From: Bacillota bacterium
Lineage (GTDB): Bacteria > Bacillota_I > Bacilli_A > RF39 > UBA660
Length of the DNA: 64,000 nucleotides
Direction: 5' to 3'
Assembly (NCBI GenBank): GCA_023430885.1
Contig: JAEYYH010000029.1
Span: forward strand, 1 to 64,000
Shown: in pieces, positions 36,601 to 45,792 of the stretch
Position numbering within the stretch: the stretch's first letter is position 1
Layout of the letters: every line of letters starts with the position of its first letter
Notes under the pieces: generated by a model
What the model saw: the letters and a program-made list of their open reading frames with translations, nothing else
The model's database searches: none
What the model was told of the DNA's origin: nothing
Translations under genes and position numbers: made by a program

Positions 36601-38745
36601 TGATATAATAGTTGAACTTGCAATACTATCATTAGATGGATTAGCTATGATATCTGGTTCAGCTATACCATTTAATAAATTATCAATCTTTTTAGCGTCA
36701 ATACCTTTACCATTTGAAGATACTGCATATGCATATATTGTTGTATTTTCAGTAACTTCAAATTCACCAGTATATTCTATTAAAGAACCATATCTACCTA
36801 ATGTGTAATATTTTTTAGTCGCCTTACTGTCATAATCAATTTTAACTATTGCCTTCGCTACTAAATTATTTGATACGGCTGGTTCGGGCGCTACCATAAT
36901 ATTAACTGATAACACATCTGGTTTTGTTGGACCAGTCCCACCAATATTTGTTATTGATAACTGCCTTAATGTTGTTCCATAAGAATTTGTCGCTTTTGCA
37001 TAAATTGTTCCATTCTTTGTTACATTAAAGGTCCCTGTGTATGGCTTATATTCAATACCATTTTCACTATATTCAACTGTATCAGCATTACTATAATCTA
37101 AAGATATATTAATACTTGTTTCACCATAAGAAGTTGAATATGGATATGGATCTGCATTAATTGCTAGATATGGCTTATTTCCTTCAACTATATTTCTAAC
37201 AGTATAATAGCCTTTTTCTGATGTTTCACCATTTGGAGTAATATAATACGCTGTTATTAGGGTATTAGTTTTAACTGTAATAGGACCATTATATATTTCG
37301 TATTTACCATTACCCTTTTTTATATATATAGTATTTGCTGCTACTGGCGGATTTACAGTTATTTCAACAGTTCCTGTTGTTGGAGCTGTTGGACTACCAG
37401 TAATTGCAGGGGCTAAAATACGATATGATGGTGTTACTGGCGGTTTTTCGATAATTTCAAGTGGTGGTTTTGGATCGTAATCACCAGGTGGATCTGGTGT
37501 TCCTGGAACCTTACCATCATTTGAATCATCTAGGTTATTTATATATATAGCTGCTGCTTGTGAACGTTTGCCACTTGCATCATAATAGTATGCAATTATA
37601 TATGTCCTATATTTTTTGACACTTATTTCACTTGTATAATTTTCTTCTATTCCATAATTTACTTTATATATTTTTTTAACTGCCTCGGCCGGATATGTAA
37701 CTCTGACACCAGCTACTTCATCTCCGGTTGACGGGGCTAATCTTTGAATAGTTGGTGCTGGTAAAGCTTCTTCATTAATTCCTATATTGCCTATATAGAC
37801 TGCATCTCGTCCAATTGCTTTTCTGGATACTATAAGATTACCATCTGCATCATATATATTATCTGGTTTACTTGCTCTTGCTTCAATAATAACATTTTCA
37901 GTTATCGTAAACTCTCCTGTATATGTCATCCATCCACTATCTCCAACACGGTATTCTTTTACTGTTGCATCTTCATCGTATGTTATTTTAACTTTGACCG
38001 ACTCAACTTTTTTACTTGTTCCATAACTGTCTGGCTGGATATCAACCAATACTGTTCCAGCCGGTGGTATGGTTACTGTTTTACCATCTAAGTTATATCT
38101 TATCCATACATCTTCTACTCTATCTAATCTTACAGTTATTGCACCTGTATATGGCTGCCACATTAAAGTTTGATCATACCTAATTTCACCTTGTGAACCT
38201 AATCGCCACTCTCTATCAGTTGAACTTGCTGGATAATATAATGTCAATGTTATCCATCCATCCCAAGTATCATTTCCCGATACCAAAGTTGGTCCAGTAT
38301 TGCCTATTTTACATAAGCCTTCTACATATTTTGTAACTGTTACTTTATCTTCAGCATATGCTTTAGTTGCACACCATTTATTATTGTGGGCTACTATTTG
38401 AACATTACAATTATTATCTGCATTTGCATTTGCATATAATGGTAATCTACCCTTTACTTTTATATTATTACCTGTAATTACTCTATAGTTATCTACTGCA
38501 TATGTATCAGTTATTTTTTCATCACTTATTACTTGTAAATCACACTGCTTTTCAATAGCTGTTGCTGTTCCTTTTGTTGTTTGTCTAAATGCTTCTTTTG
38601 ACGCTTCTTCAACTATTTTTGTTATAAAGGGAATTGCTATCAAAACAATAATAGCAAGTACTAAGATGATGGCTAAAAGTTCTATCAAAGTAAATCCTTT
38701 TTTCTTGAATTTACTACTAAAATATCTTTTCTTAACTTTAGTCAT
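33640..38745 (-). CDS. Giant modular prepilin, copy 2 (about 1701 aa)
   Basis: The ATG at 38745 follows GGGGTGAGTGT; the longer frame lacks a normal start. Residues 1-45 are a class III prepilin signal: basic leader KFKKKG cut before FTLIELLAIILVLAI, glutamate at +5. A pilin-like head with four cysteines (KQCDL, NNCNV, KWCAT, GLCKI) ends near residue 160, and I see no cysteine after it. Then come about 12 beta-sandwich repeats of the chitobiase-C/Ig type (unit core: yS-dGG-W-YTG, then N-TIYAKA, then DxxGN), with a Pro-rich hinge near residue 420. Residues from about 1229 are three alternating tip modules. Likely a pilus-displayed adhesin. Confidence 0.82.
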   Translation of the reverse strand: MTKVKKRYFSSKFKKKGFTLIELLAIILVLAIIVLIAIPFITKIVEEASKEAFRQTTKGTATAIEKQCDLQVISDEKITDTYAVDNYRVITGNNIKVKGRLPLYANANADNNCNVQIVAHNNKWCATKAYAEDKVTVTKYVEGLCKIGNTGPTLVSGNDTWDGWITLTLYYPASSTDREWRLGSQGEIRYDQTLMWQPYTGAITVRLDRVEDVWIRYNLDGKTVTIPPAGTVLVDIQPDSYGTSKKVESVKVKITYDEDATVKEYRVGDSGWMTYTGEFTITENVIIEARASKPDNIYDADGNLIVSRKAIGRDAVYIGNIGINEEALPAPTIQRLAPSTGDEVAGVRVTYPAEAVKKIYKVNYGIEENYTSEISVKKYRTYIIAYYYDASGKRSQAAAIYINNLDDSNDGKVPGTPDPPGDYDPKPPLEIIEKPPVTPSYRILAPAITGSPTAPTTGTVEITVNPPVAANTIYIKKGNGKYEIYNGPITVKTNTLITAYYITPNGETSEKGYYTVRNIVEGNKPYLAINADPYPYSTSYGETSINISLDYSNADTVEYSENGIEYKPYTGTFNVTKNGTIYAKATNSYGTTLRQLSITNIGGTGPTKPDVLSVNIMVAPEPAVSNNLVAKAIVKIDYDSKATKKYYTLGRYGSLIEYTGEFEVTENTTIYAYAVSSNGKGIDAKKIDNLLNGIAEPDIIANPSNDSIASSTIISIEYDKNAIVKRYSINGGTLRDYVAPIEIEENSTIYAYNSNAKGDEAESTYYVNNISPKTSIFLIDKGYYYILKLNYPEISTGREYKWKKDGIWKSYDEKGILLIKPEYKDELLDKDDNFRVGIEDDNGDIIDYTNHWYIVDSDFKSLQENIFMRWDTTTPPTPEIVLNTLEPARTVTATILYNKALVKKEYKIVDKDGNIVQDWANYNGAINISENNTIIYARGMDETEVWSETAVYKVINIDENQPVIKLTMDLETATRKLGIKVNVTDDVMVSKVKWAKGILGESYFANGGTEILNNSIVNITENAYYTFYAEDGVGNKQVYTINVENIDLTPPIITISATPENTIGTSSQVTIDYGDSTTKQYKIGSSTTWLTYTSAFNVSSYTVLTNNWQNADGTVTIFAKGVDSVGNEVIVTEKLLNLDLDMPTKPIIVSNSGYPVLTSYGVRLDDITTVTYDTRKDIDNYYSVDGGTTWLPYTGTVNLSSGTIIAKSVKKGSGLESSASKTVSMPADAVPLAGYDGNDSTYYKKTTSYIFIDSSLYNQNIKIRVGTHSNGGALTVRYLDSSGNALLTRSYTTTATFYITEKVPVGTNKIYFSLQTANGSIYEIFPDNTPVIAATQILPKLTTHGVESAYSMATINYYATSVQRLYSFDNIAWYDYTDLPIKVAIGQTLYAKGIDKNGNESRSVTSYTATIRADSVPPTGYDGNDSTYYKLATSYILVDPSIQGQNIKIKVGTHSNGGALTVRYLDATGTALLTKSYTTTATFYITEKVPVGTDKIYFSLQTANGSIYEIFPDNTPVVNATQYLPKLTLAGVNNEYSMVSLNYYITSSQKLYSFDNVNWQSYNDTPIRLEIGQTIYAKSIDKNGNQSKSVATYTAALRSDSIPPAGYDKDYNIGYKRATSYIDVDSNMQGKNMRMRLTSHSNSGIVVVYYLNSSGTTITSNTYNTYSTFYFTKTIPTGTTKIYITMQTANATIYEIEPYNN
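33650..35060 (-). repeat. Three tandem C-terminal modules in giant prepilin copy 2
   Basis: Repeat length is about 555 bp (about 185 aa). Each unit pairs a jelly-roll-like module (IDSSLYNQNIKIRVGTHSNG, then TTATFYITEKVPVGT) with a chitobiase-C-like module ending DKNGNxS. Units 1 and 2 are nearly identical, and the C-terminal unit is more divergent and ends with the protein. Confidence 0.75.
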
Positions 38746-38761
38746 ACACTCACCCCTTTTT

Positions 38762-39397
38762 CTAATCAATTAATTTTTTTTCACTAATACTACTTTTGTC
38801 ACCAACTATTTCGCTGCGATATAAAACTATACCCTTTCCTTTTTCATAAATTCTAGTTTCCTTAAAATCTTTGCTGATTGGCTTAGTTTCATCTTCTTCA
38901 TATATGTCTGTTTTTCTAACACTTTCAATAGTGACTTGATTATTTTTCATGCTTACAACTGTATTCGTAATTAGTCCATCTACGCTTTTCCATGTCATAT
39001 TTAAATACGGAATTCCTACAATAAGTTCATTTGGATAAATAATAGAAACCATAGACCCATCAGCTGTATATTTACCTGATTCAATAACCTTTTCATTTGT
39101 TATTTCATATGTTGTTTCAACCGTTGTTGCTACATCATTATTTGTGGTTTCATACTCGCTTACAATAGTAGTGGTGTCATCTTTTTCTGTAACACTCTTA
39201 ATAGTAACTTCGTATTCGTTATCACCATCTTTAAAAGTTTGTGTTAACTCCTTTGAAGGAAATAGTTCGCTTAAACTATTTACAATATAATCCTTGTCTT
39301 CTTCATTTTTTCCTTTATTTTTTAGACCTAAGCTAATTACAATAACTATAACTGCAATTATAGTTATTGCAATAGCAATAGCAACTTTTTTATTCAT
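38762..39397 (-). CDS. Membrane-anchored extracellular protein between the giant prepilins (211 aa)
   Basis: One N-terminal helix (about 5-24) and a 185-residue soluble part rich in beta-type alternation (TFKDGDNEYEVTIKSV, TTVETTYEITNEKV). There is no cysteine, no lipobox and no recognised family. It is coupled by TAATG to the gene before it and lies 16 nt before the start of giant prepilin copy 2, so it is probably co-transcribed with it. Guess: an accessory or chaperone-like partner of the prepilin. This rests only on position and topology. Confidence 0.65.
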   Translation of the reverse strand: MNKKVAIAIAITIIAVIVIVISLGLKNKGKNEEDKDYIVNSLSELFPSKELTQTFKDGDNEYEVTIKSVTEKDDTTTIVSEYETTNNDVATTVETTYEITNEKVIESGKYTADGSMVSIIYPNELIVGIPYLNMTWKSVDGLITNTVVSMKNNQVTIESVRKTDIYEEDETKPISKDFKETRIYEKGKGIVLYRSEIVGDKSSISEKKLID

Positions 39398-39813
39398 TAT
39401 TCATCCTCCATAACTTTAAACTCTACTTCTTTTATATTTGTATAATTACCAGCAATACCTGTAGTAAGTTTCTTTTTCCTATCTGGTTCTAAATTTTCAA
39501 CAACCTGGATTGCTGACTTTACTTCTTTACCATCTTCATCTTTTAAAATAATTTCTAATTTAAAATTTTTATTCTCTGTTGTATTATTTACCATATCTGC
39601 AGTTATAGTAGTTATACCACCATCATAGACTTTAGTTATATTACTAAATGTTATCTTATCAACAATAACATCACTATCAGATTTACCATCTTCTATTATT
39701 GTTGAAGGTTGGTTTTTATTTTTATTATTATTTATAAAAATAAGTATTATAATAACCATTATAACAATTGCAACACTAATAACAATAAATATTTTTTTCT
39801 TATTATTTATCAT
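39397..39813 (-). CDS. Membrane-anchored protein with FxLYD/CARDB-like domain (138 aa)
   Basis: N-terminal membrane helix (8-28), an Asn/Lys linker, then one beta-sandwich-like domain: ITADMVNNTTENKNFKLEIILKDEDG followed by VVENLEPDRKKKLTTGI is the order of strands seen in FxLYD- or CARDB-type domains, which follow small anchors in many Firmicutes. It leads a three-gene unit with the 211-aa protein and giant prepilin copy 2. The start follows GGAGGAATAGAT. Fold suggested by eye only. Confidence 0.6.
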   Translation of the reverse strand: MINNKKKIFIVISVAIVIMVIIILIFINNNKNKNQPSTIIEDGKSDSDVIVDKITFSNITKVYDGGITTITADMVNNTTENKNFKLEIILKDEDGKEVKSAIQVVENLEPDRKKKLTTGIAGNYTNIKEVEFKVMEDE

Positions 39814-39977
39814 ATCTATTCCTCCTTATTATCTTGTTATATTTTATCATATTTTAATCATTATTTAATACCCTATTCCTTTAATAATTTAAATTCAATA
39901 TATTTTATAAGTTCTTTAGGTTTTTTAAATATAAAATAAAAAATATTCATGTTTTCAGGGATTAATGATGTTTATAA

Positions 39978-40014
39978 AAATAAAAGTTTAAGCGAATAAC
40001 TTAAACTTTTATTT
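39978..40014 (-). terminator. Terminator after giant prepilin copy 1
   Basis: 15-bp perfect inverted repeat 39978-39992 with 40000-40014, 7-nt loop, A/T-rich outer ends. It separates the two prepilin units. The rest of 39814-40062 contains no gene. Confidence 0.8.
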
Positions 40015-40062
40015 CACTTTACATACCTTATGTTAATAGACTTCTACTAAAACAAATGATAT

Positions 40063-43000
40063 TTAACTCAAAGATTGTATTTCATATATTTTACTTGTGT
40101 AATAATACGAACCTTGTGTTATACTTATCCATTCAGTTCCTAACGGAACACTAAATATACTATCTTTTTTTGTAGCTGTCGTTTCAACAACGCTACTTAT
40201 AATGGATTTATTAATATCCAAGAAGTTTATAGTGACTCTAAAACTACCAGAGGTATCACCTGACTGCCATAATACTCTCATGTTTTTTCCTTGCATACTA
40301 CTATCTATTTTCATATATCTTAAACTAGATATCGTTACATATGTAGTATCATTTTTATCAAAGGCTTCCTTCGCCAAAGCATTGGCGACGTTTACTGTGT
40401 AACTAGGGGTTATTCTAGTTTCGTTACCATATTTATCTATTCCTTTAGCATAAATAGTTTCACCTTGATTTACCCATACTGGTTGATCAACATAATTCAT
40501 CCAACTTCCAGCTGAGCCTATCTTATATAATCTAGTTACACTCGTTGGAAAATAAGATATATCTATCATTTGATATGGTGTATTTATTGATTTTGTTAGA
40601 TCCTCATGCAATAACATATATCCATTTGTAGCACTAAACGTTGGTTCGTTGCTAGTCTGTATTTCATAAATCTTACCTGGATAATAATATGAATCTTGTG
40701 CTATGCTTATCCATTCTGCTCCTAATGGAACCTTAAATATATTCTCCACTTTAGTAGCAGTTGCTTCTGGAATAGTACTTATAACCGTTTTATTGCTATC
40801 TAAAAAATTTATATTTGCTCTATAAGTTCCTGAAGTATTACCTGATTGCCATAATATTCTTATGTTTTTGCCTTGCATACTACTATCTATTTTCATATAC
40901 CTTAAACTAGATACAGATACAAAAGTGGCATCATTTTTATCAGAAGCTTCTACCGTTAAAGCATCACTAACACTTGCTGTATAAGTAGGAGTTATTCTAG
41001 TTTCATTTCCATATTGATCTACTCCCTTAGCATAAATAGTTTCACCTTGTTTTACTAATATAGGCTTGTCTTCATAATTTAGCCAACTACCAGCCGCCCC
41101 TATCTTATATAGTCTACTTACACTTGTTGGGAAATAGGATATACTTACCATTTGATATGGAGTACTTATCGATTTCGTTGGATCTGCATGCAATAACATA
41201 TAGCCGTTTGTTGCGCTAAACTGTGGTTCGTTTGAAGACTGTATTTCGTAAATCCTGCCTGGATAATAATAATTATCTTGCGTTATGCTTATCCATTCTG
41301 TTCCTAATGGAACTTTAAATATACTGTCTACTTTTGTGGCTGTTGCTTCTACAACGCTACTTATAACAGATTTATTACTATCTAGAAAGTTTATAGTTGT
41401 TCTAAAACTACCCGATGTATTACCTGATTGCCATAATACTCTCATATTTCTTCCTTGCATGCTACTGTCTATCTTCATATATCTTAGGCTAGCTATAGAT
41501 ACAAATGTTGTATCGTTTTTATCAGAAGCTTCTGCCGTTAAAGCATTACTAACACTTGCTGTATAACTAGGTATTTTCCTAGTTTCATTACCATTTTGAT
41601 CTATTCCCTTAGCATAAATAGTTTCACCTTGTTTTACTAATATAGGTTTGTCTTCATAATCTAACCAATCACCAGTCACTCCTATCCTATATAGCCTTTT
41701 TACACTTGTTGGGAAATAGGATATACTTACCATTTGGTAAGGACTATTTATTGATTTTGTTGGATCAGCGTGCAATAACATATAACCGTTTGTTGCACTA
41801 AACGTTGGTTCATTGCTAGTCTGTATTTCGTAAATTTTACCAGTATACCAAGCATTTTGATTTACTCTTATCCATTCTGTTCCGTCCGGAATTTGAAATA
41901 TGCTTTCTGTTACTTTACCTGTTGTTTCTGTTTTGCTACTTATAACTGCTTTACTACTATCTAAAAATGCAAGATTCAAGTAATAACTTGATGAATCTCC
42001 TTGCCATAATATTCTAAAAGGTTTTCCTTGCATACTACTATCTACTTTCATATAGTATTGAACAGAAATTGGAACATTAATAAAAGTAGTGTCATTTCCA
42101 TCGTATGCATTTATAGTAATTGCATCCGCAGGCATTGCTATAGTTTTACTTACAGATACCATCAACCCAGTATCTTTTTTTACACTCTTGGCAATAATTG
42201 TACCAGACGCTAGATGAACTGTACCTGTATATGGTAACCAAGTAGATCCACCATCTATACTATAATAATTATCGATGTCACTTCTCGAATCATATGTCAC
42301 TGTTGTTATGTCATCAAACTTAATCCCATACGATGTAAGTACTGGATAACCGGCATTTGATACTATGACAGGTTTAGTTGGCATATCTAAATCAAGGTTA
42401 AGTAATTTTTGGGTAACTATAACCTCATTACCAACACTATCCTTACCTTTTGCATAAATAGTAACCGTGCCATCTGCATTTTGCCAGTTGTTTGTAAGAA
42501 CGGTATACGATGATACATTAAATGGCGTTGTATAAGTTAACCATGTTGTACTACTACCAATCTTGTATTGTTTTATTGTTGAATCACCATATTCAATCGT
42601 CACCTGTGCCGTAGTTACAACTGCATTTTCTGGCGTTGCAGATATACTTATTATTGGTGGTGTTAAATCTATATTTTCAACATTAATAGTATAAACTTGT
42701 TTATTACCTACTCCATCTTCAGCATAGAAAGTATAGTAAGCATTTTCTGTTATATTAACAATACTATTGTTTAGTATTTCAGTTCCACCACTTGCAAAGT
42801 AGCTTTCACCTAGTATTCCTTTCGCCCATTTTATTTTACTTACCACACCGTCATCCGTAACATTTACTTTTATACCTAATTTTTGAGTTGCTGTTACTAA
42901 ATCCATTGTTAAATTAATAACTGGTTGTAATTCATCAATATTAGTTACTTTATAGACGGCTGTTTCACTCCATACTTCTGTCTCATCCATACCACGAGCA

Positions 43001-45792
43001 TATATAATAGTATTATTTCTATCAATATTTATAGCTCCATCATAGTTTGCCCAATCCTGAACTATATTACTATCTTTATCAACTACTTTATATTCTTTCT
43101 TAACAAGAATTTTATTGTATAAAATAGTTGCGCTAACTTTTTGAGCTGGTTCCAATGTGTTTAGAACAATCTCTGGAGTTGGTGGTGTTGTGGTATCCCA
43201 TCTCATAAAGATGTTCTCTTTAAGTGCTTTAAAATCTGAATCAATGATATACCAGTGGTTAGTGTAATCTACTATATCACCATTGTCATCTTCAATACCT
43301 ACCTTAAAATTACTATCTGCATCCATTAATCTATCTTTATATTCAGGCTTAATTAATAGAATGCCTTTTTCATCGTAAGTTTTCCATATACCATCTTTCT
43401 TCCATTTATATTCACGTCCGGTTGATATTTCTGGATAACTTAGTTTTAGTATATAGTAATAACCTTTATCAATTAGAAATATTGAAGATTTACCATTTAT
43501 ATTATTTACATAATATGTCGATTCCGCTTCATCACCTTTAGCATTACTGTTATAAGCGTAGATAGTTGAATTCTCCTGTATTTCAATCGGTGCTACATAA
43601 TCTCTAAGAATTCCTCCATTGATACTATATCTTTTAACCACTGCATTTTTATCATAATCAATTGAAATAATAGTTGAACTTGCAAAGCTATCATTAGATG
43701 GATTAGCTATAATATTTGGTTCTGCTATACCATTTAGTAAATTATCTATTTTTTTACTAGCCTCGCCTTTACCTTTATTTGATAAGGCATAGGCATATAT
43801 TGTAGTATTCTCGGTAACTTCAAATTCACCAGTATATTCTTTTAAAGGACCACCTTTACCTAAAGTATAATATTTCTTGGTCGCCCTACTATCATAATCT
43901 ATTTTAACAATTACCTTTGCTACTAGTTCTGTTGATACTACCGGTTCTGGAGCCACCATAATATTAACAGATAATACATCTGGTTTTGCTGGTGCTGCAC
44001 CGCCAATATTAGTTATAGATAACTGTCTTAAGGTTGTACCATAAGAGTTTGTTGCCCTAGCATATATAGTTTCATTCTTTGTTACATTAAATGCTCCTGT
44101 ATATGCTTTATATTCAATCCCATTTTCACTATATTCAACTGTATCCGCATTACTATAATCTAATGATATATTAACATTAGTTTCGCCATACGAAGTTGAA
44201 TATGGATATGGGCTAGCATTAATAGCTAAATAAGGTTTATTCCCTTCAACTATATTATTTACATTATAATATCCTTTTTCTGAGGTCTCTCCGTTTGCAG
44301 TAATATAATAAGCTGTTATCATGGTATTTGTTTTAACTGTTATTGGTAATGTATATAACTCATACTTACCATTTCCTTTTTTAATATAAATAGATTCTGC
44401 CATGACAGGTGGGGTTACTGTTACTTCAACTGAGCCAGTTGTTGGAGTAGTAGGATTACCAGTTATTGTTGGTGCTGCTATTCTATAAGAAGGAATAACA
44501 GGTGGTTTTTCACCTGGATTTGAAGGAGGATACGGATCATATACTCCTGGTGGGTTAAAATTCCCTGAACCGCCGCCATTTGGGTCATTTATATATATTG
44601 ATGATGCCTGTGAACGTTTACCACTAACATCATAGTAATAGGCAATTATATACGTCCCATATTTTGCTACACTTATTTCATTTGTATAATTTTCTTCTAT
44701 TCCATAATTTTCTTTATATATCTTTTTATCTGCTTCTGCTGGATAAGTTACTTTAACCTTTGCCACTTCTCCAGTTTCAGTACCATCTAATCTTTGAATT
44801 ATTGGAGCAGGAAGTTCTGTTTCGTTTATTCCAATATTACCAATATATACAGCATCTCTTCCAACTGCTTTTCTTGATACTACAAGATTACCATCTGTGT
44901 CATAAACATTATCTGGCTTACTTGCTCTAGCTTCTATAATAGTATTTTCAGTTACTGTAAACTCACCATTATAAGTCATCCATCCGCTACTACCAACACG
45001 ATATTCTTTTACTGTTGCGTCTTCGTCATAAGCAATTTTAACTTTCACTGAATTTACTTTTTTACTTGTTCCATAACTGTCAGGCTCAATATCAACTAGT
45101 ACAGTTCCAGCAGGCGGTATTGTTACTGTTTTACCATCTAAGTTATATCGTATCCATACATCTTCTACTCTATCTAGTTTAACAGTAATTGAGCCTGTAT
45201 AATCTTGCCACATTAAAGTTTGATCATATCTAACTTCTCCTTGAGAACCTAAACGCCACTCCCTATCTGTTGAACCAGCTGGATAATACAAAGTCATTGT
45301 TATCCAGCCATCCCAAGTATCGTTTCCTGATACTACGGTAGGACCCGTATTACCTATTTTACATAGGCCGTCTACATATTTTGTAACTGTTACTTTATCT
45401 TCAGCATATGCTTTAGTTGCACACCATTTATTATTGTGGGCTACTATTTGAACATTACAATCATTATTTGCATTTGCATTAGCGTATTGTGGTAATCTTC
45501 CTTTAACTTTAAAACTATTACCTGTTGTTATTTTATAACCTTCCACTGCATAAGTATCAGTTATCTTTTCATCATTTATTACTTGTAAATCACACTGCTT
45601 TTCAATAGCTGTTGCCGTTCCTTTTGTTGTTTGTCTAAAAGCTTCTTTTGATGCTTCTTCTACTATTTTTGTTATAAAAGGAATAGCTATTAAAACGAGA
45701 ATAGCAAGTACTAATATAATGGCTAAAAGTTCTATTAAAGTAAAGCCTTTTTTTCTAATTTTTTTTTCAAAATACCTTTTATATTTTTTCAT
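40063..45792 (-). CDS. Giant modular prepilin, copy 1 (1909 aa)
   Basis: Same plan as copy 2. Prepilin signal KIRKKG cut before FTLIELLAIILVLAI, four head cysteines by about residue 155, and the beta-sandwich stalk with a Pro/Gly hinge (FNPPGVYDPYPP, GEKPP) near residue 410. Over residues 1 to about 1225 the two proteins are nearly the same, with scattered substitutions. After the shared MPADA sequence they stop resembling each other: copy 1 carries four units of another tip module (MKIDSSMQGKNMRVLWQSG, then VPLGTEWISI). RBS AGAGGATAATT. Transcribed alone from the long intergenic region upstream. Likely surface adhesin of a type IV pilus-like fibre. Confidence 0.82.
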   Translation of the reverse strand: MKKYKRYFEKKIRKKGFTLIELLAIILVLAILVLIAIPFITKIVEEASKEAFRQTTKGTATAIEKQCDLQVINDEKITDTYAVEGYKITTGNSFKVKGRLPQYANANANNDCNVQIVAHNNKWCATKAYAEDKVTVTKYVDGLCKIGNTGPTVVSGNDTWDGWITMTLYYPAGSTDREWRLGSQGEVRYDQTLMWQDYTGSITVKLDRVEDVWIRYNLDGKTVTIPPAGTVLVDIEPDSYGTSKKVNSVKVKIAYDEDATVKEYRVGSSGWMTYNGEFTVTENTIIEARASKPDNVYDTDGNLVVSRKAVGRDAVYIGNIGINETELPAPIIQRLDGTETGEVAKVKVTYPAEADKKIYKENYGIEENYTNEISVAKYGTYIIAYYYDVSGKRSQASSIYINDPNGGGSGNFNPPGVYDPYPPSNPGEKPPVIPSYRIAAPTITGNPTTPTTGSVEVTVTPPVMAESIYIKKGNGKYELYTLPITVKTNTMITAYYITANGETSEKGYYNVNNIVEGNKPYLAINASPYPYSTSYGETNVNISLDYSNADTVEYSENGIEYKAYTGAFNVTKNETIYARATNSYGTTLRQLSITNIGGAAPAKPDVLSVNIMVAPEPVVSTELVAKVIVKIDYDSRATKKYYTLGKGGPLKEYTGEFEVTENTTIYAYALSNKGKGEASKKIDNLLNGIAEPNIIANPSNDSFASSTIISIDYDKNAVVKRYSINGGILRDYVAPIEIQENSTIYAYNSNAKGDEAESTYYVNNINGKSSIFLIDKGYYYILKLSYPEISTGREYKWKKDGIWKTYDEKGILLIKPEYKDRLMDADSNFKVGIEDDNGDIVDYTNHWYIIDSDFKALKENIFMRWDTTTPPTPEIVLNTLEPAQKVSATILYNKILVKKEYKVVDKDSNIVQDWANYDGAINIDRNNTIIYARGMDETEVWSETAVYKVTNIDELQPVINLTMDLVTATQKLGIKVNVTDDGVVSKIKWAKGILGESYFASGGTEILNNSIVNITENAYYTFYAEDGVGNKQVYTINVENIDLTPPIISISATPENAVVTTAQVTIEYGDSTIKQYKIGSSTTWLTYTTPFNVSSYTVLTNNWQNADGTVTIYAKGKDSVGNEVIVTQKLLNLDLDMPTKPVIVSNAGYPVLTSYGIKFDDITTVTYDSRSDIDNYYSIDGGSTWLPYTGTVHLASGTIIAKSVKKDTGLMVSVSKTIAMPADAITINAYDGNDTTFINVPISVQYYMKVDSSMQGKPFRILWQGDSSSYYLNLAFLDSSKAVISSKTETTGKVTESIFQIPDGTEWIRVNQNAWYTGKIYEIQTSNEPTFSATNGYMLLHADPTKSINSPYQMVSISYFPTSVKRLYRIGVTGDWLDYEDKPILVKQGETIYAKGIDQNGNETRKIPSYTASVSNALTAEASDKNDTTFVSIASLRYMKIDSSMQGRNMRVLWQSGNTSGSFRTTINFLDSNKSVISSVVEATATKVDSIFKVPLGTEWISITQDNYYYPGRIYEIQSSNEPQFSATNGYMLLHADPTKSISTPYQMVSISYFPTSVSRLYKIGAAGSWLNYEDKPILVKQGETIYAKGVDQYGNETRITPTYTASVSDALTVEASDKNDATFVSVSSLRYMKIDSSMQGKNIRILWQSGNTSGTYRANINFLDSNKTVISTIPEATATKVENIFKVPLGAEWISIAQDSYYYPGKIYEIQTSNEPTFSATNGYMLLHEDLTKSINTPYQMIDISYFPTSVTRLYKIGSAGSWMNYVDQPVWVNQGETIYAKGIDKYGNETRITPSYTVNVANALAKEAFDKNDTTYVTISSLRYMKIDSSMQGKNMRVLWQSGDTSGSFRVTINFLDINKSIISSVVETTATKKDSIFSVPLGTEWISITQGSYYYTSKIYEIQSLS
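40070..42120 (-). repeat. Four tandem C-terminal modules in giant prepilin copy 1
   Basis: Unit length about 580 bp (about 193 aa). The recurring sequence TATTTCRTAAAT with an ACCTGG-like continuation appears near 40665, 41245 and 41827. The three most C-terminal units are very similar in DNA; the N-terminal one is more divergent (VDSSMQGKPFRILWQGD). Confidence 0.75.

Noticed and set aside
40070..42120. Regular repeats resembling a CRISPR or other array
   Set aside because: The period is about 580 bp, the reading frame stays open throughout and the repeats are protein modules; there are no short direct repeats with unique spacers.
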